Shown one piece after another: positions 44,374 to 52,635 of a DNA stretch of 64,000 nucleotides. The first letter of the stretch is position 1. Every line of letters begins with the position of its first letter. The notes beneath the pieces are model-generated. The model was not told the DNA's origin. It saw nothing but the letters and a program-made list of their open reading frames with translations, and made no database searches. The translations under genes and the position numbers were made by a program. The stretch lies in contig NZ_CP026118.1 of the NCBI RefSeq assembly GCF_004101865.1, positions 2,683,001 through 2,747,000 of the forward strand. Reading direction: 5' to 3'. Source of the DNA: Halobacillus litoralis (GTDB taxonomy: Bacteria > Bacillota > Bacilli > Bacillales > Halobacillaceae).

Positions 44374-46275
44374 TTATGCATGTGCTAATGTTTCTTCCGA
44401 TTCGGCTATTTTAAAGTCATAAGGAGGTGCGCCATCGTTGACGAAGTAAACCTCATACCAGATCAAGAATACATAAACCGTCCAAATGCACCGGTGCCAG
44501 TTCCCTTGATTTTCATAATGAGCATCTAAATATCCCAGCAGTTCCTCGGTATGAAAAAAACTGGAAGCTGTTTCGGACAGAAGGACCTCTTTGACATGTT
44601 CATAATATCTTTGTTTCCTTAACCAGTCCCGAATCGGAACGGGGAAGCCGACTTTTGCACGATCCGCCCATTCCTCTGGGAGAACAGACTTTGCAGCTTG
44701 CCTTAATGCGTATTTTGTATCTTTTGGATGGACTCTCAGGGAGGGAGCAAGTTTGCTGGCTGTTTCCATCACCTGTTTGTCTAAAAAGGGCACCCTTAAT
44801 TCAAGGGAATGTGCAGAACTCATTTTATCTGCCTTTTGCAATATATCCCCTGGGAGCCAGTGGTGGATATCTGTGTACTGCATTTTGGTGAAATCGTTTG
44901 TGTGACGCACTTTTTGATATGTTTTTTTAAGAATCATAGACGCTGTTTTCCCGCTATGATATGGCGGTTTCAATAGAGATACCGCGCCCTCTTCCGAGAA
45001 AATTTTCGCTTGCCCGATGAATTTTTCTTCTACTTTCTTACCCCCCATGAGTAAGAAATTGGTGAGCTGATTTTTGGGCAATCGCTCACATATCTTAGAA
45101 ACGAATTGGCGTAATGGAAATGGAACCTTCTCATAAGCCTGGTGCTTCCTACTAATTTGATACCAGTCATAACCCCCGAATAATTCGTCTGCTCCTTCCC
45201 CTGATAAAACGACTGTGACATGCCGGCTGGCAAGTTCCGCTAAAAAATAGAGAGGTATGGAAGATAAGTTTGCATGCGGTTCATCCATGTGGTATTGAAT
45301 CGCTGGGACCTTCTCAAAAAACTCTTCACCTGAAATCAATTTTCTATGGTTTTGTATTTCAAGTTGTTCAGATAGGTCTTCCGCCAGGTTTGTTTCGTTA
45401 AATATCCCATTATAATCCTTGAATCCCACAGAGAATGTCTTTTTAGGTTTCATCAGTGTCGTTACATAGCTGGAATCGATCCCTCCTGAAAGAAATGATC
45501 CGACTTTCACTTCACTCATTTGGTGATGGCGGACGGAATCTTCCATGAAATTCTTAATTTCCTCCACTGCTTCTTCCAAGGTTAGTGTCGTTTCGGTATA
45601 TGTGGTGTCCCAATACTCGTGTACTTGGCAACTTCCTTTTTTATAAATCATATAGTGTCCTGGATTAAGCTTGAAAACGCCTTCAAAAAATGTTTCCACA
45701 AGAGCAGAATATTGGAAGGTTAAGTATGGCTTCAATGCTTCCTTATTAAATTCTTTAACAAAAGAGGGACAGGGAAGAAAGGATTTGATTTCAGATCCGA
45801 ATAGGAAAGATCCATCTTTAGTGTTACTACTATAATAAAGCGGCTTAATGCCGAAGGGATCCCGCGCTAAAAAGAGTTCTTCTTGTTCTTTATCCCATAT
45901 TGCAAATGCGAACATCCCACGCAGTTTATGAAGAATTTCAACTCCATATTCTTCGTATCCATGAAGCACCACTTCGCTGTCTGTGTGACTTTGGAACTGG
46001 TGCCCTCTTTCTATTAGGGGGTCTTTTATGCTGTTAAAATTGTAAATTTCACCATTGAAAGTCAAAAGAAAGCGTTTGTTTTCACAAAACATAGGTTGAT
46101 TCGCGTTTTCAGTCCTATCGATAATGCTGAGTCTCCGGAACCCTAAGCTTACTTCTCTATCATGATAATAACCACCATTGTCGGGTCCGCGATGATGGAT
46201 TTTCTTCATCATTTCCTGGATCACTGACGGTTCGAAATATTGATCATTATGTATAAGTCCGACAATTCCACACAT
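44374..46275 (-). CDS. asnB: Asparagine synthetase, glutamine-hydrolysing (AsnB type)
   Basis: A 633-residue enzyme, close to the 632 of B. subtilis AsnB. The class II glutaminase domain starts with the catalytic Cys directly after the initiator Met (MCGIVGL), so ATG 46275 is the true start rather than 46284. The synthetase domain has the pyrophosphate loop GSFLSGGIDSSYVT and SGEGADELFGGYDWY. Such enzymes make asparagine; in Bacillus AsnB amidates meso-diaminopimelate of the cell wall, which is possible here. It lies 146 bases downstream of the anti-sigma-like gene on the same strand, with no strong terminator between, so it may belong to the sigma unit. Confidence 0.9.
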   Translation of the reverse strand: MCGIVGLIHNDQYFEPSVIQEMMKKIHHRGPDNGGYYHDREVSLGFRRLSIIDRTENANQPMFCENKRFLLTFNGEIYNFNSIKDPLIERGHQFQSHTDSEVVLHGYEEYGVEILHKLRGMFAFAIWDKEQEELFLARDPFGIKPLYYSSNTKDGSFLFGSEIKSFLPCPSFVKEFNKEALKPYLTFQYSALVETFFEGVFKLNPGHYMIYKKGSCQVHEYWDTTYTETTLTLEEAVEEIKNFMEDSVRHHQMSEVKVGSFLSGGIDSSYVTTLMKPKKTFSVGFKDYNGIFNETNLAEDLSEQLEIQNHRKLISGEEFFEKVPAIQYHMDEPHANLSSIPLYFLAELASRHVTVVLSGEGADELFGGYDWYQISRKHQAYEKVPFPLRQFVSKICERLPKNQLTNFLLMGGKKVEEKFIGQAKIFSEEGAVSLLKPPYHSGKTASMILKKTYQKVRHTNDFTKMQYTDIHHWLPGDILQKADKMSSAHSLELRVPFLDKQVMETASKLAPSLRVHPKDTKYALRQAAKSVLPEEWADRAKVGFPVPIRDWLRKQRYYEHVKEVLLSETASSFFHTEELLGYLDAHYENQGNWHRCIWTVYVFLIWYEVYFVNDGAPPYDFKIAESEETLAHA

Positions 46276-46420
46276 TGTAACCATCCTTTTTTTAGTATAT
46301 TTTGAATGAAAGATAAGCCCGCAACCTCATGGATACGGGACATTATCATTCATCAAATCTGGTCTTTGACTTTATCTTGCCTGATTCACTGTCTGAACCT
46401 GGCAGGTTGGCAGTTGATAC

Positions 46421-47551
46421 TTACCAACGTACATCGATGCCTTCGAATTGTAATTTCTCATAATCTGGCACGACCGAGGGATCGACTCTTACGATTGTCA
46501 GTGACTCTAGCTTGAGGATGTCTTCAGCGTTACCTTGGAAGGAAGAATTGATTAAGTTCAAATACTGAACATTCTGCATTCCCTCAGCAACACGGCTCAA
46601 ATCTTTTATAGTTGGCCCGATGAAAGTGACCTGTTCTAAACTTGGAACTTCTTTCAATAATTCACCGGGAATGATGGCCTGGTTCAGTTTTAGTACTCTC
46701 AGTGACTTCATTGCTTCGAAATAAGAAGGGTCAGCTTCAACATCAAAAATGCCGTTTAAATGTGAGGCATTAATCGTTAATTCTTCGAGCTCCAATAAGT
46801 CGCTTTTCGTAAGCGAGTCAGGTTCTTTATCCAGTGAACGTGCGATAGATCGCAATGTGAGGTCTTTCATGGAAACCGGTTCTTCAGCTCCCACCACCTT
46901 TGCGAATTCTCTTTTTAAAGCGTTGCCTGTGAATCTTTCTTCAGTTAAAGATTCCCCATCATCGGACAGGTAAGTGAGTGTAGCTGAAGAAAGCCCGTTG
47001 GATTCATCGTTCCATTGAACAGCCAAAAACAAGTCGAGCTCACCATGTTGGAAAGCTTCAAGTGAAGGTGGTTCATGACTTGTAAAGGAAGTATTTTGCA
47101 TCTCCGAATCAGGTGTGAAAACGAATGACATCAATTCTTCTGCCTCTTCCTTTTCTTGGGCAGATTCTATTTCCGCTCCATTGAGGGATTCAACGGTATC
47201 CCTGATTTGATTTTTGCCGGGGCCATTCAGCACCAGATTTTTAATCTCTTTAATTCTAGTATCGAGAGGTGGCTGATTATCTTGCTCTTTTTCAGGGACC
47301 GGCCCTTCTTTTACCTGCTCTTCCTCAGGGGAAGCAGGGGATTGGAATGGATTTCCGGACGTGAAAAAGTAAAAAGAACCAGCCAGGAGAAGCAAAGTGG
47401 TCATGGCTGTCAACAACTTGGGGAAGCCCTGATTCCACCAAGAGAAACCTTTATTTTGTTTATTGGCGTAAAACCGGCGGCGATCTTCATTCGTGAATAA
47501 AGGCTTTTCACTGATTTGGCGATCAATCGCTTTTTTAATTTTATTATTCAA
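46421..47551 (-). CDS. Anti-sigma-factor-like membrane protein with leucine-rich repeats
   Basis: A 376-residue protein coupled to the upstream ECF sigma gene: its TTG start at 47551 overlaps the sigma stop. The layout is a cytoplasmic N-terminus of about 45 residues, one membrane helix (about 46-66), a Pro/Glu-rich linker, and an extracytoplasmic part of about 300 residues. The last 140 residues contain repeated units (LLELEELTINASHLNG, MKSLRVLKLNQAIIPGELL, VPSLEQVTFIGPTIKDLS, MQNVQYLNLINSSFQGN) that look like leucine-rich repeats. Position and topology suggest it holds the sigma factor at the membrane and senses something outside. I do not recognise a named family. Confidence 0.7.
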   Translation of the reverse strand: MNNKIKKAIDRQISEKPLFTNEDRRRFYANKQNKGFSWWNQGFPKLLTAMTTLLLLAGSFYFFTSGNPFQSPASPEEEQVKEGPVPEKEQDNQPPLDTRIKEIKNLVLNGPGKNQIRDTVESLNGAEIESAQEKEEAEELMSFVFTPDSEMQNTSFTSHEPPSLEAFQHGELDLFLAVQWNDESNGLSSATLTYLSDDGESLTEERFTGNALKREFAKVVGAEEPVSMKDLTLRSIARSLDKEPDSLTKSDLLELEELTINASHLNGIFDVEADPSYFEAMKSLRVLKLNQAIIPGELLKEVPSLEQVTFIGPTIKDLSRVAEGMQNVQYLNLINSSFQGNAEDILKLESLTIVRVDPSVVPDYEKLQFEGIDVRW

Positions 47552-48080
47552 GGGTCAGTTCCCCCTCATTGACTTGTTTTTTTAACATTTGGCGAGCACG
47601 CTGCATGCGCGTTTTCACTGTGGACAATGGTGTATCAGTAACGTCCGCAATTTCCTTCTGGGACATATTTTGTTGAAAGGTGAGGATCATTACTTCCCGA
47701 TATTTGATGGGCAGGCTGAGAATCGCTTTGGCAATTTCATCCCATTGTTCCTTTTGGATGACCGTTTCTTCAAGGTGCTGGGGATCTTTTTTATCTAACC
47801 ATTGATCTTTGACGATTTTGATTCGATGAAGAGGAGAGCGTAAATAATCTTTACAACGATTAATAGCTATTCTTATCGCCCAAGTCTTTAACTGAGATTG
47901 GCCGTGGAATTGATCCCACTTCCGATAAATGAGTATAAGCACTTCTTGAAAAAGGTCATCGGTTGTGTGGTGATTTTTCACATAAGTGAAAATAGTTCGT
48001 TTCAGAATCTCACCATAATGGTGCATAATGTATTCGATTGCTTCGTCACGTGTGAAGTCGACTTGTGTATTTCCGGTCAC
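47544..48080 (-). CDS. ECF RNA polymerase sigma factor
   Basis: A 178-residue sigma-70-family factor with regions 2 and 4 only. Region 2 is seen as YVKNHHTTDDLFQEVLILIY and WAIRIAINRCKDYLRS, region 4 as LPIKYREVMILTFQQNMSQK followed by EIADVTDTPLSTVKTRMQRA. The GTG at 48080 behind AAAGGAGAG is chosen; the long upstream frame lacks sigma features and crosses the promoter. A probable self-recognised promoter lies at 48110-48135. It is followed by its membrane partner with an 8-base overlap. It probably responds to an envelope signal; its regulon beyond this locus is unknown. Confidence 0.92.
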   Translation of the reverse strand: MTGNTQVDFTRDEAIEYIMHHYGEILKRTIFTYVKNHHTTDDLFQEVLILIYRKWDQFHGQSQLKTWAIRIAINRCKDYLRSPLHRIKIVKDQWLDKKDPQHLEETVIQKEQWDEIAKAILSLPIKYREVMILTFQQNMSQKEIADVTDTPLSTVKTRMQRARQMLKKQVNEGELTLE

Positions 48081-48109
48081 CGGGCTCTCTCTCCTTTCTT
48101 CAATTATTA

Positions 48110-48135
48110 GACGTCCGGAAGTTAGCGAAGGTCCC
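48110..48135 (-). promoter_or_regulatory. ECF-type promoter upstream of the sigma gene
   Basis: On the minus strand GGGACC (48135-48130), a 16-base spacer and CGTC (48113-48110), about 30 bases before the GTG start. Spacing and the CGTC box fit promoters of Bacillus ECF sigma factors, suggesting positive autoregulation. Confidence 0.55.
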
Positions 48136-48231
48136 GATCGAATGGAATTTATTTTGTATGGATGAAAATTTTGATATATGTGGATTGAATGCGTTCTAAA
48201 ATAAATATGTGTAATGGAAGGGTATTGGGTT

Positions 48232-48381
48232 GTGAAAAGGAGTTCTATTCTCAAATTATATACAGAATGGAAATACTTCGGATTTAATGATGCTAGTAAT
48301 TCTTATATTAAAACACAAGTCTTAATAGGTAAACAGTCCTATGCTAAAGGTATAACAGAAAAAGAATTGATACAATTTTGA
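48232..48381 (+). CDS. Possible 49-residue hypothetical protein
   Basis: A frame starting with GTG (VKRSSILKLYTEWKYFGFND) and ending with TGA, with GGAAGGG about ten bases upstream. It could extend 6 codons further to an ATG at 48214. It is rich in Tyr, Lys and Ile and AT-richer than its neighbours. I recognise no family. It may be a short real gene, a remnant of a longer one, or chance. The rest of 48136-48530 shows nothing else. Confidence 0.25.
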   Translation: MKRSSILKLYTEWKYFGFNDASNSYIKTQVLIGKQSYAKGITEKELIQF

Positions 48382-48530
48382 TATTACCCAGGTATAGAAG
48401 TGGAATTTTGCAAAGTCGCGAGTTTTTTTCCTTCCTTAGATAGTTGCGGTTCAAATAAAACAATGATTAGTCAGATGTGATTAGGGAATAAGAATGGAAA
48501 GAGTTATTTTGATGAAGGAGAGGAATAAAT

Positions 48531-48704
48531 ATGATAGGGCCAGAAAATAATATCCCTGGTTTTCAAGCGAATCCTAATAGTTTCAGTGAATGTGGAAGGT
48601 GTGGGAAACCACTTGCCACAAAAAGAGAAGAAGAATTAAAATTATGTAAAGAATGCCAGAAACTGCAGGAAAACCATAAAGTTGAAAATGATGAGGAACA
48701 GTAA
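48531..48704 (+). CDS. Small zinc-ribbon protein, 57 residues
   Basis: An ATG behind GAAGGAGAGG opens a frame for MIGPENNIPGFQANPNSFSE followed by CGRCGKPLATKREEELKLCK and ECQKLQENHK. Two knuckles, CGRC and CKEC, separated by about 15 residues, make a typical zinc ribbon; the tail is acidic and helical. The stop codon is followed directly by a strong terminator, so it is a complete single-gene unit. Function unknown; such proteins bind nucleic acids or protein partners. Confidence 0.72.
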   Translation: MIGPENNIPGFQANPNSFSECGRCGKPLATKREEELKLCKECQKLQENHKVENDEEQ

Positions 48705-48730
48705 AGGCCACAAATTCGTGGCCTTTTTTT
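48703..48730 (+). terminator. Terminator of the zinc-ribbon gene
   Basis: Perfect 9-bp stem AAAGGCCAC/GTGGCCTTT (48703-48711 with 48718-48726) and a T run. Confidence 0.92.
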
Positions 48731-48759
48731 ATTTGTATGGGGTGGAGGAAAATGCCCCT

Positions 48760-48810
48760 TCAAAGGTTTGCTTATGCTTGTCGGGGGTGATCAAGGTGCT
48801 TGCGCTTTTG
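48760..48810. repeat. Intergenic repeat of the AAGGTTTGCTTA family, copy 3 (partial)
   Basis: CAAAGGTTTGCTTATGCTTG, then TCGGGGGTGATCAAGGTGCT and TGCGCTTTTG. It aligns over its length with 10702-10749 in the same orientation. Confidence 0.6.
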
Positions 48811-48908
48811 TACCCAAAGCATAAAGTATATGTCTTTACATCATAATAATTAAAGTGGTAAAGTGTTTAATTGTGCGTTTAAACAAGTATGAACAAAAGG
48901 AGATAGAT

Positions 48909-50435
48909 ATGGATAATAAAGTTTCAGGTCGAATAGATTGGCCGGTGTTTGCGATTAGTGGAGGAATATTGGTCCTCTTTGTAATTATTGCACTTATTGA
49001 TATTGATTTAATTGAAACAATTGTAAGTGGAAGTTTCGCCTGGTCTGCCAAGTATTTCGGTGCCTTCTGGCAGGTGCTGATGCTGGCTACTTTCTTTGTC
49101 GGATTATGGCTCGCCTTTTCTAAATATGGAAAAATTAAAATGGGGAATATGGAGAAACCGGAGTTAGGCCTCTATAAATGGCTGTCCATCATTATGGCGA
49201 CCCTCCTAGCGGGTGGAGGCGTATTCTGGGCAGCAGCCGAACCAATGTGGCACTTTCTTACAGTTCCACCACACCAATCAGGTATAGAAGCAGGTACAGA
49301 AGCGGCAATCGATCCTGCTCTAGCTCAAAGCTTCATGCACTGGGGCTTCCTTGCATGGGCGATTCTTGGTACCATCAGTGCTGTAGTGATGATGTACGGT
49401 CACTATCATAAAGGCATGCCGATGAAACCAAGAACGTTGTTATATCCGATTTTTGGAGAAAAGTTGAAAAATAGCTGGCTTGGGACGATAATCGACGCTT
49501 TCTCTGTCATTGCTGTTGCCGCTGGAACCATCGGGCCGATTGGTTTCTTAGGCTTGCAAGCGAGTTACGGGCTGCAGGCGATTTTCAGTATTCCGAACGA
49601 ATTCAGCACTCAGTTCACGATTATTTTTATCGTTGTCATTATATCGACGATATCTGCTGTTTCAGGTCTCTACAAAGGTATTCAAATGTTGAGTAGTTTC
49701 AATGTCCGTTTGGCGATTGCTTTGATGGCTTTCATCGTAATCTTCGGTCCAGGAGGATTTATCCTGAATCACTTTATTTCTTCATTCGGTTTTTATGTGG
49801 ATCAATTCATACCAATGAGTACTTATCGGGGAGATGAAGGATGGCTTTCACTTTGGACAGTCTTCTTCTGGGGTTGGTTCATTGGATATGGCCCGATGAT
49901 GGCGATTCTAGTGAGTCGTATTTCCCGGGGGCGGACCATTCGGGAAATCATTATTGCTGTTTCTGTCTTTGCGCCAGTGATTTCAACTTTCTGGTTTACC
50001 GTTCTAGGGGGCTCTGGGATTTTCTTCGAACTAAGCAACCCGGGTTCTGTATCAGAAGCTTTAAATGAAGCAGGAAATCCAGCAGCAATGTTCGCAATTA
50101 CAGAACAATTCCCATTGGCATCAATCATCTCACCATTGTTCCTTATTTTGACGATTCTGTTCGTTGTAACGACTAGTGACTCCATGTCCTATACGATTGC
50201 AATGGCTGTTACCGGTGAAGGGAACCCGAAAAGTTGGCTCCGCATTTTCTGGGCTGTCCTTATGGGTGCTATTGCGGTTATCTTGCTGATTACAGGTGAT
50301 AGCGGCATTACCCAGTTACAAAACTTTATCGTGGTTACAGCCGTCCCGGTATCCCTTTTATTGTTACCGATGATTTGGCTCGCACCGAAAGTGGCTAAGA
50401 AAATGGCGATTGATCAAAGAATTACAAAAAAATAA
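48909..50435 (+). CDS. BCCT family transporter
   Basis: A 508-residue carrier of the betaine/choline/carnitine family with twelve membrane helices. Family segments are GGVFWAAAEPMWHFLTVPP and SRISRGRTIREIIIAVSVF. In glycine betaine carriers the substrate helix reads WTVFYWGWWIAWSPF or similar; here it is WTVFFWGWFIGYGPMMA, so two Trp and a Phe of the aromatic box are replaced. The substrate may therefore not be glycine betaine. ATG 48909 follows AAGGAGATAG. The N- and C-terminal tails are short, unlike osmotically gated BetP. Single-gene unit, convergent with kynB. Confidence 0.9.
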   Translation: MDNKVSGRIDWPVFAISGGILVLFVIIALIDIDLIETIVSGSFAWSAKYFGAFWQVLMLATFFVGLWLAFSKYGKIKMGNMEKPELGLYKWLSIIMATLLAGGGVFWAAAEPMWHFLTVPPHQSGIEAGTEAAIDPALAQSFMHWGFLAWAILGTISAVVMMYGHYHKGMPMKPRTLLYPIFGEKLKNSWLGTIIDAFSVIAVAAGTIGPIGFLGLQASYGLQAIFSIPNEFSTQFTIIFIVVIISTISAVSGLYKGIQMLSSFNVRLAIALMAFIVIFGPGGFILNHFISSFGFYVDQFIPMSTYRGDEGWLSLWTVFFWGWFIGYGPMMAILVSRISRGRTIREIIIAVSVFAPVISTFWFTVLGGSGIFFELSNPGSVSEALNEAGNPAAMFAITEQFPLASIISPLFLILTILFVVTTSDSMSYTIAMAVTGEGNPKSWLRIFWAVLMGAIAVILLITGDSGITQLQNFIVVTAVPVSLLLLPMIWLAPKVAKKMAIDQRITKK

Positions 50436-50451
50436 ACAATCGTTTGAATGT

Positions 50452-50510
50452 AAGCAGTTCAGTCTTGAGGTACAAAAGCAAATTGTACCCATGGCTGAAC
50501 TGCTTTTTTT
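50452..50510 (+). terminator. Terminator of the BCCT gene
   Basis: Outer stem AAGCAGTTCAG/CTGAACTGCTT (50452-50462 with 50495-50505) with inner GTACAA/TTGTAC, followed by six T. The rest of 50511-50699 shows no gene. Confidence 0.85.
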
Positions 50511-50699
50511 GTTTGATTTGATTTATCAATGGAGGGGCTTCCGCACAGTCATTACTAGTCTTTCGAATCTTTCGCTCCATTCTGGTAGCAGCGCAATTAT
50601 TCATCAAACAAGAGTCCTTTAATGAAAAAGGAAAAGCATACCCCAAGGAGGGATATGCTCTGCATTTGATGGTGAAAGTACACTTAATCCATGTTTCTG

Positions 50700-51320
50700 T
50701 TAACTTTGCTTCAGTACGGCTCTGACAGGGCTGCCGTCTGCTTCCTCCATTTTCAAAGGAAAAGCCATCAATTCATAAATGTTTGGAGTCACATGAGCAA
50801 GCTGCAACCCTTCTAGAATGAGGATGTCATGATTATAAAGAGAATGGTGACCTAGCAATTCTTTGCTTGTCTCTGGATCTACAGATGGTGTATCCACCCC
50901 GATGAGGTTAATTCCTTTCTCATGTAAAAATGGCCCCATGTCTTCACTGATGACGGTATATGCTTCCGGGAATTTCGAGCGGTCATTCCAGCTGTTCGTC
51001 TTGAAGAGGACTTTATCCACATTGCGGAAATCTACATGTTGTAAGTCCACCGCGGAAATCTTACTTTTACCTTCAATAGAAACGAGCAGCGCTTTGCCTG
51101 TGAAACGTTCCAGCGGAATTTCTGCGATTTTCAAACCTTCAGAATCGTAATGATAGGGTGCATCCACGTGCGTTCCGATATGGTTGCTCCCTTTGAACTG
51201 GCCGACGTTCACCGAACCTGTTTCTTCCATTGAGAGTGTCAGTTGATACTGAAAAGGCTCATCCCCAGGCCAGGGGGGGATAGCATTATTCAAGGGCATT
51301 GTTATATCAATGAGTTTCAT
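50700..51320 (-). CDS. kynB: Kynurenine formamidase
   Basis: A 206-residue enzyme of the cyclase/bacterial arylformamidase family. It hydrolyses N-formylkynurenine to kynurenine, the second step of tryptophan degradation. The metal-binding signature HIGTHVDAPYHY lies near residue 47. WPGDEPF near the N-terminus and HHSLYNHDILILEGL near the C-terminus also fit. It follows kynU by 11 bases, so the two are translated from one message. The first enzyme, KynA, is encoded at 8210-9046. Confidence 0.93.
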   Translation of the reverse strand: MKLIDITMPLNNAIPPWPGDEPFQYQLTLSMEETGSVNVGQFKGSNHIGTHVDAPYHYDSEGLKIAEIPLERFTGKALLVSIEGKSKISAVDLQHVDFRNVDKVLFKTNSWNDRSKFPEAYTVISEDMGPFLHEKGINLIGVDTPSVDPETSKELLGHHSLYNHDILILEGLQLAHVTPNIYELMAFPLKMEEADGSPVRAVLKQS

Positions 51321-51331
51321 GGTCAGCCTCC

Positions 51332-52612
51332 TTAAGCGATAATTCCCCGTTCGTTTTTGTATTGCTTATGTTTTTTGTTTTCCATGATATCCTTCAATCG
51401 TAACATGACATCCAACACGTCTTCATATGAAGTATAAAAGGCGATCGGTGCTAAACGGATGACATTGGGGGCGCGGAAGTCAGGTGTGACACCTTCCTTT
51501 TTCAAGGCTTTACAAATGCTTGCTGCTTCATCATGAACAAAACAGACGTGTCCTCCACGACGTTCATCGTCCAGAGGATTGGCAAGTTTGAATCCGTAGC
51601 CGGGGAGTTCTTGGTGAGTAAGATCCATCATCAAACGTGTCAACTTCAACGATTTTTCCCTGACAGCTTCAATACCGGCTTCTTGGAATAGTTCAAGGGA
51701 GCCTAAAAGGGGAGCAGAACTTAGAATATGCGGTGTACCGATTTGAAAAGCACCGGCCGTTTCCGAAGGGCTCAAATCATGGCTCATATCAAATTGCTTC
51801 TCTTTATTTGAACTGAACCATCCCGCAAGTCCGGGTTTTTTTCCAAGATGTTTTTGATTGACGTAAAGTCCACCGACACCGCCAGGTCCGCTATTTAAAT
51901 ACTTATAGGTACACCAAACAGCGAAGTCGACCCCCCATTCGCTCAGATGGTGGGGAGTGGCGCCTATGGAATGTGCTAAGTCGAACCCCGCAATGATGCC
52001 TTTTTTATGTGCTGCATGAGTCAGTTTTTCTATATTCAGAAGCTGTCCACTGCGGTAAAGGACTGATGGAAGGAGTAAAAGAGCGACATCCTCATCCATT
52101 TCACGAATGATATCCTCCTCCTTAAGTGTATAACCATCTGCACTTGCGACCCGGATCAGATGGTCTTCTGGTTCAAGGCCATGCAACTCGATTTGACTCT
52201 TGATTGCATAAATGTCAGAAGGGAAATTCAATTCGTCTGCAAGGATTTTCGTCCTTTTCCCCTCAGGTTTATAAAAAGTAGCCAGCAATTGATGCAGGTT
52301 TGTAGTTATGGAGCCAGTATTGATGACTTCAAAAGGCTCCGCCCCAATGAGATGTGCTGTCTTTTCGCCTATTTTCTCCGACATGTAAAACCAAGGTTCA
52401 CTGGCCTCAGTCCAGCCTTCAATCGCATGACGCTTCCAGTCTTCTAGTGAGGTGGAGAGTGCTTTTTCTGCGCGTTTAGAAAGGAGCCCTAGTGAATTGC
52501 CATCCATGTAATAGTGGTCCTTTTTTAAATAAAACTCATTTTTAAAAGCTCCGAACGGGTCTTCATGATCAAGCTTTTGGACTGTGTCCCGTGTGATTAC
52601 AGGCTTTGTCAT
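51332..52612 (-). CDS. kynU: Kynureninase
   Basis: A 426-residue PLP enzyme that splits kynurenine into anthranilate and alanine. Family blocks are [19 protein letters not shown] at the N-terminus, the middle [20 protein letters not shown] with the PLP-binding Asp, and the PLP lysine in [23 protein letters not shown] 52612 behind GGGAGGAG is preferred to the longer frame. It begins 23 bases after recQ on the same strand and 11 bases before kynB. No kynurenine 3-monooxygenase is in the window, so anthranilate is the expected end product. Confidence 0.95.
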   Translation of the reverse strand: MTKPVITRDTVQKLDHEDPFGAFKNEFYLKKDHYYMDGNSLGLLSKRAEKALSTSLEDWKRHAIEGWTEASEPWFYMSEKIGEKTAHLIGAEPFEVINTGSITTNLHQLLATFYKPEGKRTKILADELNFPSDIYAIKSQIELHGLEPEDHLIRVASADGYTLKEEDIIREMDEDVALLLLPSVLYRSGQLLNIEKLTHAAHKKGIIAGFDLAHSIGATPHHLSEWGVDFAVWCTYKYLNSGPGGVGGLYVNQKHLGKKPGLAGWFSSNKEKQFDMSHDLSPSETAGAFQIGTPHILSSAPLLGSLELFQEAGIEAVREKSLKLTRLMMDLTHQELPGYGFKLANPLDDERRGGHVCFVHDEAASICKALKKEGVTPDFRAPNVIRLAPIAFYTSYEDVLDVMLRLKDIMENKKHKQYKNERGIIA

Positions 52613-52635
52613 AAAATCTCCTCCCAGCATTGTTG

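Noticed and set aside
48081..48254. Longer N-terminus for the ECF sigma factor
   Set aside because: It would include the ECF-type promoter and has no sigma features; GTG 48080 follows AAAGGAG.
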